DNA from: Limnobaculum allomyrinae
GTDB taxonomy: Bacteria; Pseudomonadota; Gammaproteobacteria; Enterobacterales; Enterobacteriaceae
DNA: 64,000 nt
NCBI RefSeq assembly: GCF_016649425.1
Contig: NZ_JADRCR010000005.1
Location: 1 to 64,000, forward strand
Reading direction: 5' to 3'
Made by a program: the position numbers and the translations under genes. Every line of letters starts with the position of its first letter. Position 1 is the first letter of the stretch. The notes beneath the pieces were generated by a model, which was not told where the DNA came from, did not search any database, and worked only from the letters and a program-made list of their open reading frames with translations. Of this stretch, positions 17,419 to 28,737 are shown piece by piece.

Positions 17419-18919
17419 GACAGACCATCAGCAGAAACGAAACACCATAAGCTTACCACATTCTGTCTTCAGCGCCGACTGGGTACGTGAAAATGAAAAA
17501 CTGGCAGCCCGACAAATGGGTGTTTCTCTTTATCAACTTATGGAACGTGCGGGTGAAGCGGCATTTCTTTTATGTCGTAAACTCTATCCGGATGCCCGAC
17601 GCTGGCTAATTTTATGTGGGCACGGTAATAACGGTGGTGATGGTTATGTTATTGGGCGCTATGCCAGACAATATGGCATTGAGGTGACATTGATTGGCTG
17701 TGGCGATATACACACATTGCCACCGGAGGCGCGTCAGGCGAGGGATAACTGGAGCAATAATTATGGTTCTGTCTTGCCGGAAAATGTCCTATGGCCAGAG
17801 AATTGCGATCTGATTATTGATGGATTGTTGGGTACAGGAATTCAAGCTGAGCCGCGTGAGCCTTATGCTTCTTTAATTCACAGAGCAAATCAGTATTCGG
17901 CTCCCATTGTTGCACTGGATGTTCCTTCCGGTTTGAATGCTAACACCGGAGCCGTTGGTGAGGCAGCTATTCAGGCCAGCCAAACCTTAACCTTTGTCGC
18001 GTTAAAATCAGGATTACTGACTGGACAAGCCAGAAATGTCACCGGTGCTCTGTATTATGATGCTTTAGGATTATCTGACTGGGTCAGGGAACAAAAAGCA
18101 CCAATTCAACGTCTTACCGTTACCGATGTTAAACAGTGGATTAAGCCTCGTCGCCCTTGTTCCCACAAGGGCGACCATGGAAAGTTGCTGGTGATTGGTG
18201 GCGAGGTGGGTACCGGTGGCGCGATTCGAATGGCGGCGGAGGCTGCATTACGTACCGGCTCAGGGCTAGTGCGAGTGCTAACCCGAGCGGAACATATTGC
18301 ACCTGTTTTAGCCGCTCGCCCTGAATTGATGGTTCAGGAACTGACAGAAGAGAGTCTGGATGCCAGCATTGCCTGGGCGGATGTGATTGCTATCGGACCG
18401 GGATTGGGGACTTCTGAATGGGCTAAGGCAGCAATAAAGCAGGTGAGTGCCAGTGAAAAGATAATGCTTTGGGATGCAGATGCACTTAACTTGCTGGCAA
18501 TTAGCCCCGATAAACGGCAAAATCGCATCATTACACCCCATCCCGGGGAGGCCGCCCGGCTTTTGCAGTGTAATATTCAACAAATTGAAAGCGACCGCTT
18601 ACTTTCAGCTCAAAAACTGGCTGAGCGTTATGGTGGTGTGGTGGTACTGAAAGGCGCCGGAACGGTTATTGCTGATGAAAATCTTCATCTGGCGATTGCG
18701 GATGTGGGGAATGCGGGTATGGCATCCGGCGGTATGGGGGATGTGTTATCAGGTATTATTGCCAGCCTGTCCGGGCAAGGTCTTTCTCCGTTTAATGCTG
18801 CTTGTGCTGGTTGTGTTATTCATGGTGGCGCAGCAGATATTGTCGCATGGCGACAGGGGGAAAGAGGTATGATAGCCACGGATTTACTGCGGGAAATACC
18901 AAAGCTGGTGAACCCTTGA
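17417..18919 (+). CDS. nnr: Bifunctional NAD(P)H-hydrate repair enzyme Nnr (YjeF)
   Basis: 500 residues from the ATG at 17417; the frame opens slightly earlier at 17375. The N-terminal epimerase domain (about 1-215, with CGHGNNGGDGYVIGRYA) interconverts R and S forms of damaged NAD(P)HX. The C-terminal ribokinase-like dehydratase domain (about 225-495, with GGMGDVLSGIIASL) uses ADP to dehydrate the S form back to NAD(P)H. It begins the nnr-tsaE-amiB-mutL-miaA-hfq run, as in E. coli. Confidence 0.95.
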   Translation: MTDHQQKRNTISLPHSVFSADWVRENEKLAARQMGVSLYQLMERAGEAAFLLCRKLYPDARRWLILCGHGNNGGDGYVIGRYARQYGIEVTLIGCGDIHTLPPEARQARDNWSNNYGSVLPENVLWPENCDLIIDGLLGTGIQAEPREPYASLIHRANQYSAPIVALDVPSGLNANTGAVGEAAIQASQTLTFVALKSGLLTGQARNVTGALYYDALGLSDWVREQKAPIQRLTVTDVKQWIKPRRPCSHKGDHGKLLVIGGEVGTGGAIRMAAEAALRTGSGLVRVLTRAEHIAPVLAARPELMVQELTEESLDASIAWADVIAIGPGLGTSEWAKAAIKQVSASEKIMLWDADALNLLAISPDKRQNRIITPHPGEAARLLQCNIQQIESDRLLSAQKLAERYGGVVVLKGAGTVIADENLHLAIADVGNAGMASGGMGDVLSGIIASLSGQGLSPFNAACAGCVIHGGAADIVAWRQGERGMIATDLLREIPKLVNP

Positions 18920-18944
18920 TTAATTGAATGATATTCAGGAATAC

Positions 18945-19433
18945 ATGAAAGAATTGGTTTTAACATTAGCCGATGAAGCAGCTACGGTTGCTTTAGGTGC
19001 CGCACTGGCGGGTGCCTGTGATAAATCAGGTGTGATTTTTTTACAGGGCGATCTTGGTGCAGGAAAAACCACCTTTAGTCGTGGTTTTTTACAGGCTTTA
19101 GGCCATCAGGGGAACGTGAAAAGCCCCACTTATACATTGGTAGAGCCTTATAACTTAGGCGATTTCAATGTATATCACTTTGATTTATACCGACTTGCCG
19201 ACCCGGAAGAGCTCGAATTTATGGGTATTCGTGATTACTTTCAATCAGATAGTTTATGCTTGGTTGAATGGCCGCAGCGAGGGATTGGTATGTTCCCTCA
19301 GCCCGATCTGGAGCTACATTTCAGCTATTATGATGAAGGTCGACAAGTGGCGCTATCAGCAGGTACTGCAAAGGGGCAGCTAATGTTGGCGCGTCTTAAT
19401 GATATTCATCAGTCTGGGTTACAGGGAAAGTAA
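18945..19433 (+). CDS. tsaE: tRNA threonylcarbamoyladenosine synthesis ATPase TsaE
   Basis: 162 residues from ATG 18945 ([17 protein letters not shown]), which matches the family length better than the upstream TTG at 18924. The Walker A motif is [14 protein letters not shown], followed by the [10 protein letters not shown] signature and LVEWPQRG. TsaE works with TsaB and TsaD to make the t6A37 modification of ANN-decoding tRNAs. It lies 25 bp after nnr and ends just before amiB. Confidence 0.94.
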   Translation: MKELVLTLADEAATVALGAALAGACDKSGVIFLQGDLGAGKTTFSRGFLQALGHQGNVKSPTYTLVEPYNLGDFNVYHFDLYRLADPEELEFMGIRDYFQSDSLCLVEWPQRGIGMFPQPDLELHFSYYDEGRQVALSAGTAKGQLMLARLNDIHQSGLQGK

Positions 19434-19437
19434 AATA

Positions 19438-21195
19438 ATGAAAAAAATCTGGATTGGCTTGCTCTCTCTGGTGTGGTTAGCTATTGCCTGGCCAGCCGGA
19501 GCCGCCTCTTTGATTGATGTGCAGGTTAATAACAGTGCGTCACAGGCAAAAGTAACGCTGGCCTTTGACAGCCAACCGATATATGCCTATTCCAGCCAGA
19601 AAAATCCGGCTCGGGTGCTGATTGATGTGCGCCAGAGCGGGCGTGCCGTTCAAGGGCTGCCATTGAAGTTCAGTGGCCAAAATATTGTAAACCGTATTAG
19701 CTCCGGTACGCCAAAAGATAACAATAGTATTCAGCTGGTTTTTGAGCTGAAACAAAATGCCACGGTAAAAGCCAGCTCCAGTAAGCAGGGCGCTCAATAT
19801 TTAGTGGTATTTACTATTCAGGCTGAAAAACAGGCGGTACCAAAAAACACTGCGACTAATAGTAGCAATAAGGCTACCGCTACAACGGCTAAAACCTCTA
19901 CCACTAAAACTAACCAGTCTAAATCTTCAGGGAGTACTTCGGGTCGTAATCCTTTCTCTGGTGATGCCATGGCGCCACAAGATGATGTGATTGTTAAAAC
20001 CGAGAGTCGTCCTGCCCGGGTTAAAAATAGCAGTGGTGAAAAGATCGTTATTGCTATTGATGCCGGTCACGGTGGAAAAGATTCCGGAGCCGTTGGTTTG
20101 AATGGATTGCAGGAAAAAACGGTTACGCTATCGGTTGCCCGAAAGCTAAAAGCACTGTTGGATAACGATCCTGACTATAAAGCAGTATTAACTCGTGATG
20201 GTGACTATTTTATTTCCGTTATGGGGCGTTCGGACGTAGCCCGTAATAAAAATGCCCATTTACTGGTTTCCATTCACGCTGATGCCGCACCTAACCGTAA
20301 TGCAACAGGTGCTTCCGTTTGGGTGTTGTCTAACCGTCGGGCTAATACAGAACTGGGGCGCTGGCTGGAACAGCATGAAAAGCAATCTGAGTTACTGGGC
20401 GGAGCAGGGGACGTATTGGCAAACAGTGAAGAGAATCCCTACTTAAGTCAGGCAGTGCTGGATTTGCAATTTGGTCATTCACAGCGAGTGGGTTATGACG
20501 TAGCGGTAAAAGTATTGTCTGAGATGAGACGTATTGGTGCCTTGCATAAACGCAGCCCTGAACATGCCAGCCTGGGGGTATTACGTTCACCGGATATTCC
20601 TTCCCTGTTAGTGGAAACAGGATTTATCTCGAATACCGGCGAAGAGCGTCTGTTGGGTAGTGCAGATTTTCAGAATAAGCTGGCACAGGCTATTTATAAA
20701 GGTATTCGCAGCTATTTCCAGGCACATCCGTTAGATTCCGCCACGCCGTCAAAAAAGACCAGCGCTATCCAGAAAGATAAAACGTCCGTTGAGCAGACTA
20801 AAGCGCTGGTAAGTAGTGGAAATAAGGGTAAGACATCTGTTCATGTGGTTAAACGTGGTGAGACCCTATCCCAAATTGCAGTAAGCTATGGTTCAAACAC
20901 AAAAGTGCTGACAGAGCTAAATACATTGAAAAAGGAAGGAATTTGGGTTGGTCAGCGCTTGAAAGTACCGGCAACCACCCCCATAACTAATCAGGTAACG
21001 GCTTCTGCAGATAAAAAAGAGACTAAATTTGTGAAAAATTCTGCCGATAAGCGCAAGCACATGGTAGTACAGGGTGATACTCTGTCAGGAATTAGTAGTC
21101 GATACGGTGTCAGTATCGCAGAATTGAAACAGAATAATAAAATGACGTCAGATGAGGTTCGTTTAGGGCAAGTTCTGACGATATCACGTTCATAA
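19438..21195 (+). CDS. amiB: N-acetylmuramoyl-L-alanine amidase AmiB
   Basis: 585 residues from the ATG at 19438, which gives a proper signal peptide ([20 protein letters not shown], cleaved near GAA-SL). An AMIN domain (about 25-125) localises it to the division site. A Ser/Thr/Lys linker leads to the zinc amidase_3 domain (about 200-425; [33 protein letters not shown]). Two LysM peptidoglycan-binding repeats end the protein ([13 protein letters not shown] and [13 protein letters not shown]). It splits septal murein during daughter-cell separation, activated by EnvC in E. coli. Confidence 0.95.
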   Translation: MKKIWIGLLSLVWLAIAWPAGAASLIDVQVNNSASQAKVTLAFDSQPIYAYSSQKNPARVLIDVRQSGRAVQGLPLKFSGQNIVNRISSGTPKDNNSIQLVFELKQNATVKASSSKQGAQYLVVFTIQAEKQAVPKNTATNSSNKATATTAKTSTTKTNQSKSSGSTSGRNPFSGDAMAPQDDVIVKTESRPARVKNSSGEKIVIAIDAGHGGKDSGAVGLNGLQEKTVTLSVARKLKALLDNDPDYKAVLTRDGDYFISVMGRSDVARNKNAHLLVSIHADAAPNRNATGASVWVLSNRRANTELGRWLEQHEKQSELLGGAGDVLANSEENPYLSQAVLDLQFGHSQRVGYDVAVKVLSEMRRIGALHKRSPEHASLGVLRSPDIPSLLVETGFISNTGEERLLGSADFQNKLAQAIYKGIRSYFQAHPLDSATPSKKTSAIQKDKTSVEQTKALVSSGNKGKTSVHVVKRGETLSQIAVSYGSNTKVLTELNTLKKEGIWVGQRLKVPATTPITNQVTASADKKETKFVKNSADKRKHMVVQGDTLSGISSRYGVSIAELKQNNKMTSDEVRLGQVLTISRS

Positions 21196-21222
21196 ATATC
21201 GGGTTTATTATCAGGAGTTGTC

Positions 21223-23214
21223 ATGCCAATTCAGGTCTTGCCACCACAGCTAGCAAACCAAATTGCCGCCGGAGAAGTTGTTGAGCGGCCAGCATCCGTG
21301 GTGAAAGAGCTGGTGGAAAACAGTCTGGATGCCGGAGCAACTCGCATTGATATCGATATTGAAAAAGGTGGCGCTAAACTTATTCGCATCCGAGATAACG
21401 GCTGTGGTATCAAGAAAGATGAACTTGCTTTAGCGCTGGCTCGTCATGCAACCAGCAAAATTGCCACTCTGGACGATTTGGAAGCAATCATTAGCCTGGG
21501 TTTCCGTGGTGAAGCGCTGGCCAGTATCAGCTCGGTTTCTCGTTTAACGTTAACCTCCCGCACCGCAGAGCAAAACGAAGCCTGGCAAGCCTATGCAGAA
21601 GGTCGGGATATGGAGGTTACGCTTAAACCAGCCGCTCATCCTGTAGGCACTACGCTGGAAGTCCTCGACCTGTTCTATAACACTCCCGCACGTCGCAAAT
21701 TCTTACGCACTGAAAAAACAGAATTTGGCCATATTGATGAGGTGATCCGCCGCATTGCACTGGCACGTTTTGATGTCAGCATTAATCTGCAACATAATGG
21801 CAAAACGATCCGTCAGTATCGGGCAATAAAAGAGAATGAGCCTCGTGAGCGCAGGTTAGGCAGCATCTGTGGTACCCAGTTTTTACAGCATGCGCTGGCT
21901 ATCTCATGGCAACATGGCGATCTGAAAATCGATGGATGGGTTGTCGATCCTATTGGTGCTCGTGCACTCACCGATATGCAATACTGTTACGTTAATGGCC
22001 GTATGATGCGCGATCGTTTATTGAATCATGCAATACGTCAGGCATATCAGACCCAACTGGCGGAAGACCAGTCTCCGGCTTATGTATTATATCTGGAAGT
22101 TGACCCGCATCAGGTAGATGTTAACGTGCATCCGGCCAAACATGAGGTCAGGTTCCATCAATCCCGACTGGTGCATGATTTTATCTATCAGGCAGTGGTC
22201 ACTGTTTTACAGCAGTCTGGTGCTCCGCCATTACCGCTTAGCGATAATCCGGCTGATGAAACTAACTGGCAGCCAGAGAATCGCGCTTCTGCCGGAGAGA
22301 ATCATTTTAATCGCCCTGCTGATAGCAATGTTTCACCAAATGAAACCAAACGCGCTGCCGCAGATAAGACCTCCTCCGGGCATAATAACGGTAATCATTC
22401 GGCACCTTATACCCCAGGGGCTACGCGCTCGCCTACCCTGGTAGCCCGTGAAAATGAGCTCTATCGTCGCTTACTGCAAACGGATGTGACTTCTGGTGAT
22501 AACGAAGCTGGCAGCTCCTCTGCCCCGGCTAAGCCGTTATTGTTTCCGGAGAAAAGCGCACCGTTACCAGAGATGGCAACTACACTGAAAACGTCACAAT
22601 TTTCTTCTCGTCCGCCGTCAACATCGCCGATCCCTGCTTCTATGTTGGAGAAAGGAGCGGCCCATAGTTTTGGGCGCGTGCTGTCAGTATGGCAATCTTG
22701 TCATGCGATTGTAGAACGGGGCACTGTGCTGGCTCTATTGTCACTGCCAGTAGCAGAGCACTATTTACGCCAGACTCAGCTACTACCGTCCTCCGAACCA
22801 CTTAAACCACAACCTCTGCTGATACCACTGGCATTAACGTTGGCCGATAAAGAAAAGCTGGGAATTACCAATCACAAAGCGCTACTGAATCATTTTGGTA
22901 TCGACTTTTCTATTGAACGTAATCGTCTTCAGATTCATGGTGTACCTTTACCCTTGCGTCAGCAGAACTTACAGCAGTTGCTACCAGCGCTGTTGCGTTA
23001 TTTGGGAGACGATGAGGCGATAGATAAGCAAATGTTGACCCACTGGCTGGCGGAAAAACTCACCAGTGAGAATACTCAGTGGACTCAAGCCCATGCGATA
23101 CAGTTATTGGCAGATCTGGAGCGATTGTGCCCTGAGCTGATTGCTAATCCTCCGGCCAATATGTTGCAGCCGATTAACTTGCAGCCAGCCCTGGAGGCTT
23201 TACAGGGTGAGTAG
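21223..23214 (+). CDS. mutL: DNA mismatch repair protein MutL
   Basis: 663 residues. The GHKL ATPase motifs are in the first 120 residues ([43 protein letters not shown]). A transducer domain follows to about 330 with [14 protein letters not shown]. Then comes a long low-complexity linker and the C-terminal dimerisation domain. MutL couples MutS mismatch recognition to MutH and UvrD. It follows amiB by 27 bp. Confidence 0.96.
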   Translation: MPIQVLPPQLANQIAAGEVVERPASVVKELVENSLDAGATRIDIDIEKGGAKLIRIRDNGCGIKKDELALALARHATSKIATLDDLEAIISLGFRGEALASISSVSRLTLTSRTAEQNEAWQAYAEGRDMEVTLKPAAHPVGTTLEVLDLFYNTPARRKFLRTEKTEFGHIDEVIRRIALARFDVSINLQHNGKTIRQYRAIKENEPRERRLGSICGTQFLQHALAISWQHGDLKIDGWVVDPIGARALTDMQYCYVNGRMMRDRLLNHAIRQAYQTQLAEDQSPAYVLYLEVDPHQVDVNVHPAKHEVRFHQSRLVHDFIYQAVVTVLQQSGAPPLPLSDNPADETNWQPENRASAGENHFNRPADSNVSPNETKRAAADKTSSGHNNGNHSAPYTPGATRSPTLVARENELYRRLLQTDVTSGDNEAGSSSAPAKPLLFPEKSAPLPEMATTLKTSQFSSRPPSTSPIPASMLEKGAAHSFGRVLSVWQSCHAIVERGTVLALLSLPVAEHYLRQTQLLPSSEPLKPQPLLIPLALTLADKEKLGITNHKALLNHFGIDFSIERNRLQIHGVPLPLRQQNLQQLLPALLRYLGDDEAIDKQMLTHWLAEKLTSENTQWTQAHAIQLLADLERLCPELIANPPANMLQPINLQPALEALQGE

Positions 23215-23218
23215 TGAT

Positions 23219-24145
23219 ATGAATACCTTACCTGCTGCTATCTTTCTAATGGGGCCAACGGCTTCAGGGAAAACGGCTTTGGCGGCAGAGCTTTACAAAC
23301 ATTTACCTGTTGAAGTAGTGAGTGTTGACTCCGCTTTGATATATCGTGGTATGGATATTGGTACCGCCAAACCAACCCGGCAAGAGCTGGATGAGACACC
23401 ACATCGACTGATTGATATTCGCGATCCATCAGAAGCTTATTCTGCAGCAGATTTTCGTGCGGATGCGTTAAAAGAGATGGCCGATATTGTTAATCGCGGG
23501 CATATTCCCCTGTTAGTGGGGGGAACCATGCTGTACTTTAAGGCACTGTTAGAAGGGTTATCACCTTTACCTTCAGCCGATCCGAAAGTGCGTGAACAGA
23601 TAGAAAGTGAAGCAATGCAGCTGGGGTGGGCGAGTTTGCATCAACGCTTACAACAGATTGATCCGATAGCGGCAGCCAGAATTCATCAAAATGACCCGCA
23701 ACGATTAAGCAGAGCACTGGAAGTTTTTTACATTTCAGGTAAAACTTTAACAGAGTTGACACAAATTGCTGGTGAAACGTTACCATATCGTGTACACCAA
23801 TTTGCTATAGCACCATCTTCCCGTGAATTGTTACATCAGAGAATTGAAGCACGTTTTCATCAAATGATTACAGCGGGTTTTGAAGATGAAGTTCGACAAT
23901 TGATGGCTCGTGGCGATTTAGATACAGACCTTCCCTCCATGCGTTGCGTGGGCTACAGGCAGATGTGGATGTACCTGAATGGAGAGATAGACCACGACGA
24001 AATGGTTTATCGGGGTATTTGTGCAACCCGACAACTTTCTAAGCGGCAAATGACATGGTTGCGTGGCTGGGAAAGTGTTAATTGGTTAGATAGTGAACAA
24101 CTGAAAAATGCCATGGAAAGAGTTACACGTGCTATTAGTGTATAG
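23219..24145 (+). CDS. miaA: tRNA dimethylallyltransferase MiaA
   Basis: 308 residues from ATG 23219, four bases after the mutL stop; the frame is open back into mutL. It transfers the isopentenyl group from DMAPP to A37 of UNN-decoding tRNAs. Visible motifs are the P-loop [12 protein letters not shown], the substrate-binding [17 protein letters not shown], and [15 protein letters not shown]. It precedes hfq as in most gamma-proteobacteria. Confidence 0.95.
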   Translation: MNTLPAAIFLMGPTASGKTALAAELYKHLPVEVVSVDSALIYRGMDIGTAKPTRQELDETPHRLIDIRDPSEAYSAADFRADALKEMADIVNRGHIPLLVGGTMLYFKALLEGLSPLPSADPKVREQIESEAMQLGWASLHQRLQQIDPIAAARIHQNDPQRLSRALEVFYISGKTLTELTQIAGETLPYRVHQFAIAPSSRELLHQRIEARFHQMITAGFEDEVRQLMARGDLDTDLPSMRCVGYRQMWMYLNGEIDHDEMVYRGICATRQLSKRQMTWLRGWESVNWLDSEQLKNAMERVTRAISV

Positions 24146-24299
24146 GCTTATGATTGTGTACAATTAATGGGTTATATACTTTAATGTACTCAATGGCTTT
24201 GTTTTGTACGAAATGTATCATTTTTACGCAGTTTATTTTAGGGCCTCTGGCTCTTGGTAACAAACAACAAATATATACAAAGAGATAAGGAAAAGAAAA

Positions 24300-24590
24300 A
24301 TGGCTAAGGGGCAATCTTTACAAGACCCGTTTTTAAACGCACTGCGGCGTGAACGTGTTCCAGTTTCTATTTATCTGGTAAACGGTATTAAGTTACAAGG
24401 CCAAATCGAATCTTTCGATCAATTCGTTATCCTGTTGAAAAATACGGTTAGCCAAATGGTATATAAGCACGCTATCTCTACTGTAGTGCCTTCTCGTCCG
24501 GTTTCGCATCATAGCAATGCGCCAACTGGAAGCGTGGGTAATTATCAGGGTGGTATGCAGTCACAACAGGAAGATGATGTATCTGAATAA
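24300..24590 (+). CDS. hfq: RNA chaperone Hfq
   Basis: 96 residues. The Sm1 motif (about 8-45, with [20 protein letters not shown]) and Sm2 motif ([10 protein letters not shown], near 55-64) are intact. The C-terminal tail is shorter in length than the E. coli tail of 102 residues in total. The hexamer pairs small RNAs with mRNAs. An AAGGAAAAG site precedes the ATG. The 154-bp gap after miaA probably has an additional hfq promoter. Confidence 0.97.
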   Translation: MAKGQSLQDPFLNALRRERVPVSIYLVNGIKLQGQIESFDQFVILLKNTVSQMVYKHAISTVVPSRPVSHHSNAPTGSVGNYQGGMQSQQEDDVSE

Positions 24591-24619
24591 GTTACTCAGT
24601 TATTTCTCTTTGAGGAGTC

Positions 24620-25909
24620 ATGCACTTGTTTGACCGATATGATGCTGGTGAGCAGGCGGTACTGGTGCATGTTTATTTCTCCCAGGAAAAAGATACAGAA
24701 GATCTCAGTGAGTTTGAATCTCTGGTTTCTTCTGCGGGAGTGGAGGCGTTACAGGTTGTTACCGGTAGCCGTAAAGCCCCACATGCCAAATACTTTGTTG
24801 GTGAAGGTAAAGCTCAGGAAATAGCTGATGCGGTACAGGCCACAGGTGCTTCGGTAGTGTTGTTTAACCACTCCCTCTCACCCGCTCAGGAACGTAACCT
24901 TGAGCGGCTTTGTGAGTGCCGGGTAATTGACCGTACCGGGTTGATTCTCGATATTTTTGCCCAACGGGCAAGAACTCATGAAGGTAAGTTGCAGGTTGAG
25001 CTGGCGCAGTTGCGCCATCTGGCAACCCGCTTAGTTCGTGGCTGGACTCACCTTGAACGTCAAAAAGGTGGGATAGGCTTACGCGGCCCGGGAGAGACAC
25101 AGTTAGAAACTGACCGTCGTTTGCTTCGGGACCGGATACGCCAGATCCTTGCCCGGCTTGAAAAAGTTGAAAAGCAGCGTGAGCAAGGAAGGCGAGCTCG
25201 AATGAGAGCTGACATTCCAACCGTATCGCTGGTGGGCTATACCAACGCAGGGAAATCTACCCTTTTCAATCGTATTACGACTGCCGGTGTTTATGCAGCC
25301 GATCAGCTATTTGCGACACTGGATCCAACCTTACGCCGTATTGAGGTGGAAGATGTGGGTGCAACCGTTTTAGCGGATACCGTTGGCTTTATTCGCCATT
25401 TGCCCCACGATTTAGTGGCAGCGTTTAAAGCGACTCTGCAGGAAACTCGTCAGGCATCTTTATTGCTGCATGTTATTGATGCGGCAGATGGTCGGGTCGA
25501 TGAGAATATTGAAGCGGTCAATGAAGTTTTAACTGAAATTGAAGCCCATGAAATACCAGTTCTGCTGGTAATGAATAAGATTGATATGCTGGAGGATTTT
25601 GCTCCGCGTATTGATAGAGATGAAAGTAATTTACCCGTCAGAGTTTGGCTTTCAGCCGAGTCTGGTGATGGTATTGAATTATTGTTCCGTGCATTGACGG
25701 AACGTCTTTCCGGTGAGATTGCGCAATACGAACTGAAATTGCCTGTAGAACAGGGTCGGTTACGCAGTCGTTTTTATCAACTTCAGGCCATTATTAAAGA
25801 GTGGATTGAAGAAGATGGAAGCATCGGTTTGGTTATTAGGATGCCAATCGTTGACTGGCGTCGCCTCTGTAAACAAGAGCAGGCTCTGGAAAACTTCATT
25901 GTTGGATGA
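24620..25909 (+). CDS. hflX: Ribosome-associated GTPase HflX
   Basis: 429 residues. The N-terminal HflX domain has the glycine-rich [18 protein letters not shown] segment (about 150-167). The G domain shows G1 [13 protein letters not shown]3 [10 protein letters not shown] and G4 NKID. HflX splits stalled or heat-damaged 70S ribosomes. I kept ATG 24620 with the GAGG site 6 bases upstream; E. coli uses the TTG that corresponds to 24626 (start of [10 protein letters not shown]). Confidence 0.95.
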   Translation: MHLFDRYDAGEQAVLVHVYFSQEKDTEDLSEFESLVSSAGVEALQVVTGSRKAPHAKYFVGEGKAQEIADAVQATGASVVLFNHSLSPAQERNLERLCECRVIDRTGLILDIFAQRARTHEGKLQVELAQLRHLATRLVRGWTHLERQKGGIGLRGPGETQLETDRRLLRDRIRQILARLEKVEKQREQGRRARMRADIPTVSLVGYTNAGKSTLFNRITTAGVYAADQLFATLDPTLRRIEVEDVGATVLADTVGFIRHLPHDLVAAFKATLQETRQASLLLHVIDAADGRVDENIEAVNEVLTEIEAHEIPVLLVMNKIDMLEDFAPRIDRDESNLPVRVWLSAESGDGIELLFRALTERLSGEIAQYELKLPVEQGRLRSRFYQLQAIIKEWIEEDGSIGLVIRMPIVDWRRLCKQEQALENFIVG

Positions 25910-25961
25910 GACCTGTTAGATTGTGCCCGATAAAACGATCGTAAATGAGTGGAGCAAAAAC

Positions 25962-27242
25962 ATGGCGTGGAATCAGCCCGGTAATAATGGCCAGGACCGC
26001 GATCCGTGGGGGAGTGGTAACAATAACAACCCCGGGGGGAATAACAGCGGTGGACCGAATAAAGGTCGTGGCCAGCAGTCGCTGAATCTGGACAATATTT
26101 TTAGTAAGTTAGGTGGATTACTGGGTAAATCCGGTAGTGGCGGTGGTAACAGCGGCAATTCTGGCGTACCTGTTATGGGTGGTCGCCTGTTCAGCATTCT
26201 TGCTGTGGTTGTGGTTGTTATCTGGGCCGCCAGTGGTTTCTATACCATTAAAGAAGGTGAGTTAGGTGTAATTACCCGTTTTGGTCAGGTACAACCAGCC
26301 ATGGTTGGGCCGGGTCTGAACTGGAAACCAACCTTTATTGACTCAGTTAAACCAGTAAACACCAAAGCAGTTCGTGGGTTGGCAGCATCAGGCATTATGC
26401 TGACTTCTGACGAAAACGTAGTACGTGCAGAGATGAACGTACAGTATCAGGTTTCTGATCCGATTAAATATCTGTACCGTGTAACTAATGCGGATGACAG
26501 CTTGAGTCAGGCGACCGACAGCGCATTACGCTCTGTTATTGGTAAGTACACCATGGACCGAATCCTGACTCAGGGTCGTACCATTGTTCGTGACGACACC
26601 AAACAAGAGCTGGAAAAGACCATTCAGATTTATGATATGGGTCTGAAAGTGCTGGACGTTAACTTCCAGGCAGCGCGTCCGCCGGAAGAAGTAAAAGCCG
26701 CGTTTGATGATGTGATTAACGCGCGTGAAGATGAACAGCGTTATATTCGTGAAGCCGAAGCTTATGCTAACGCCGCACAACCAATCGCTAATGGTAAAGC
26801 TCAGCGTTTGATTGAAGATGCTAAAGCTTATGAGGCTCGTACCGTTCTGGAAGCAGAAGGTGAAGTCTCTCGTTTTGCCAAGCTATTACCTGAATATAAA
26901 GCCGCTCCGGATATTACCCGCGAACGTCTGTATATTGAAACCATGGAAAAAGTATTGGGTAAAACCAACAAAGTATTGGTGGATGATAAGAGTAATAACC
27001 TGATGGTTCTACCGCTGGACCAACTGATGCGTGGTAAAGGTGGCGCAGCAGTACAACAACCTGTAGCTCCACAGGTAAGTACTGATACACCAACTGAAGC
27101 ACCTCAGGCGGCAACGGTAACCAACAGTAAGCCAGAAACGACCAGACGTTCAACGGCATCACAGAGCACCAATAAAGTTACGCAAGAGCGTAACGATGCT
27201 TACAATGAGCGTCTTAATTCATTTGGCTTAGGAAGAGGATAA
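25962..27242 (+). CDS. hflK: FtsH regulator HflK (SPFH family)
   Basis: 426 residues from ATG 25962, with the family's MAWNQPG start. A Gly/Asn/Pro-rich cytoplasmic N-terminus (1-75) is followed by one membrane helix (about 80-102, LFSILAVVVVVIWAASGFY). The SPFH/band-7 domain covers about 103-290, and a Gln/Thr-rich tail ends it. With HflC it forms the periplasmic cage complex around the FtsH protease. The gap to hflC is six bases. Confidence 0.95.
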   Translation: MAWNQPGNNGQDRDPWGSGNNNNPGGNNSGGPNKGRGQQSLNLDNIFSKLGGLLGKSGSGGGNSGNSGVPVMGGRLFSILAVVVVVIWAASGFYTIKEGELGVITRFGQVQPAMVGPGLNWKPTFIDSVKPVNTKAVRGLAASGIMLTSDENVVRAEMNVQYQVSDPIKYLYRVTNADDSLSQATDSALRSVIGKYTMDRILTQGRTIVRDDTKQELEKTIQIYDMGLKVLDVNFQAARPPEEVKAAFDDVINAREDEQRYIREAEAYANAAQPIANGKAQRLIEDAKAYEARTVLEAEGEVSRFAKLLPEYKAAPDITRERLYIETMEKVLGKTNKVLVDDKSNNLMVLPLDQLMRGKGGAAVQQPVAPQVSTDTPTEAPQAATVTNSKPETTRRSTASQSTNKVTQERNDAYNERLNSFGLGRG

Positions 27243-27248
27243 TCACCG

Positions 27249-28274
27249 ATGCGTAAATTACTTATTCCTATTATCGTTATTGTAGTAGTCGGTATCTTCA
27301 CTTCCCTGTTCGTCGTGGAAGAAGGAAGCCGTGGTATCGTTCTGCGCTTCGGTAAAGTGTTACGTGACTCTCAGGACAATCCAAAAGTTTACCAACCGGG
27401 TCTGCATTTTAAAATGCCTCTGATTGATTCGGTAAAACTGTTGGATGCGCGTATTCAAACCATGAACAATCAGGCTGATCGCTTTGTAACCAAAGAGACT
27501 AAAGACCTGATTGTTGACTCATACGTTAAGTGGAAGATTATTGATTTCAGCCGCTACTATCTGGCAACCGGTGATGGCAACCGTGCTAATGCGGAACGTA
27601 TTCTGAACAGTAAACTGAGTGACCGTTTACGTTCTGAAATTGGTCAACGCGACATTAAAGATCTGGTGACTGACTCCCGTGGTCAATTAATGCAGGACGT
27701 TCGCAATGCATTAAACAACGGGTATGAAGATAAGCCATCTGAAGTTGCGCCAGCAGCGACTGAAGCTTCAGCTTCTTCACAAGAAGAAAGAAAGGCTCCG
27801 GCAACGGCGGATGCTTTACCGGTTGATAACAAGTTACCGTTAGTGAATGCTAACAGTATGGCTGAGCTGGGTATTCAGGTTATTGACGTGCGGATTAAAC
27901 AAATCAACCTGCCAACGGAAGTGTCGGACGCGATCTATCAGCGTATGCGTGCAGAGCGTGAAGCTGTTGCCCGTCGTCACCGTTCACAAGGTCAGGAAGA
28001 AGCTGAAAAGATTCGCGCTCTGGCTGACTACCGTGTAACCAAGACTATTGCGGAAGCGGAACGTGAAGCTCGTATGACGCGCGGTTCTGGTGATGCTACT
28101 GCTGCTAAGCTGTTTGCTGATGCCTTTAGTCAAAATCCTGACTTCTATGCTTTTATTCGTAGTTTACGTGCGTATGAAACCAGCTTTAATAGCGGAAGTG
28201 ATGTGATGGTACTTCGTCCGGACAGTGAGTTCTTCCGGTATATGAAGTCGCCGTCGGTTGGATTGAAGCAGTAA
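27249..28274 (+). CDS. hflC: FtsH regulator HflC (SPFH family)
   Basis: 341 residues. An N-terminal membrane anchor (LLIPIIVIVVVGIFTSLFVV) precedes the SPFH domain starting VEEGSRGIVLRFGKVL. An Ala/Ser/Glu-rich insertion near 165-190 is followed by the helical end of the domain. It is the partner of HflK. A terminator follows within 30 bp, so the long operon from nnr seems to end here. Confidence 0.95.
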   Translation: MRKLLIPIIVIVVVGIFTSLFVVEEGSRGIVLRFGKVLRDSQDNPKVYQPGLHFKMPLIDSVKLLDARIQTMNNQADRFVTKETKDLIVDSYVKWKIIDFSRYYLATGDGNRANAERILNSKLSDRLRSEIGQRDIKDLVTDSRGQLMQDVRNALNNGYEDKPSEVAPAATEASASSQEERKAPATADALPVDNKLPLVNANSMAELGIQVIDVRIKQINLPTEVSDAIYQRMRAEREAVARRHRSQGQEEAEKIRALADYRVTKTIAEAEREARMTRGSGDATAAKLFADAFSQNPDFYAFIRSLRAYETSFNSGSDVMVLRPDSEFFRYMKSPSVGLKQ

Positions 28275-28298
28275 GTTTTGTCTTGTTTTGCTGTTGGG

Positions 28299-28330
28299 AA
28301 AAGGGCCTGGGGGAAACTCCGGGCTCTTTT
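28299..28330 (+). terminator. Terminator of hflC
   Basis: Stem AGGGCCTGGGG/CTCCGGGCTCT (11 pairs including three G-T pairs) capped by a GAAA loop, with A bases before and TTTTT after. Confidence 0.85.
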
Positions 28331-28450
28331 TGTATCTGGAGGTTTGGTTTTTGTGTTTTGTGACAGTTTTGCCGTTTTTGAAGGTTTGGTTCAGTGTTAG
28401 TTTCGCCGTCTTAAGTGTTGTGTTTATTTCGGCAGCGGAGCTTGCGTCGA

Positions 28451-28687
28451 GCAGAGGGGCGTTGGGGCGAACGCCCCTCTGCACTCCCCGCGCCTGCGCA
28501 GCCGACTGTTGACCGCCGCGTTGCGGCGGCAACCTCAGTCAGCCCAGAGGCTTGACGCACCGGCATAGAGCCGGAGTACTCGCCTCATCCATGAGGCTCG
28601 ACCCTTTGGGTCAGCACTTCGTGCTGTTCAAAATTGCTCCTGCAATTTTGTCCGGCGTCGCTATGCCTCTCACCGCATCCATGCGGT
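28451..28687. repeat. Chain of consecutive hairpins, non-coding
   Basis: At least eight hairpins follow one another. GCAGAGGGGCGTT pairs with its exact complement (28451-28482). GACTG/CAGTC encloses CCGCCGC/GCGGCGG (28504-28540). Then come CCGGC/GCCGG (28560-28574), GCCTCAT/ATGAGGC (28582-28597), GACCC/GGGTC (28600-28612), AGCAC/GTGCT (28613-28625), CAAAATTGC/GCAATTTTG (28629-28650) and ACCGCAT/ATGCGGT (28672-28687). The segment GCTGTTCAAA...TTTTGTCCGG parallels GCTGTTCAAA...GTTTGTCCGG in the element at 1513, so the two may be related. Confidence 0.75.
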
Positions 28688-28737
28688 TCGTGCTACCTCT
28701 GGTCTTCCTTCGGCAACATTCGGATGCTTTAACCTGA

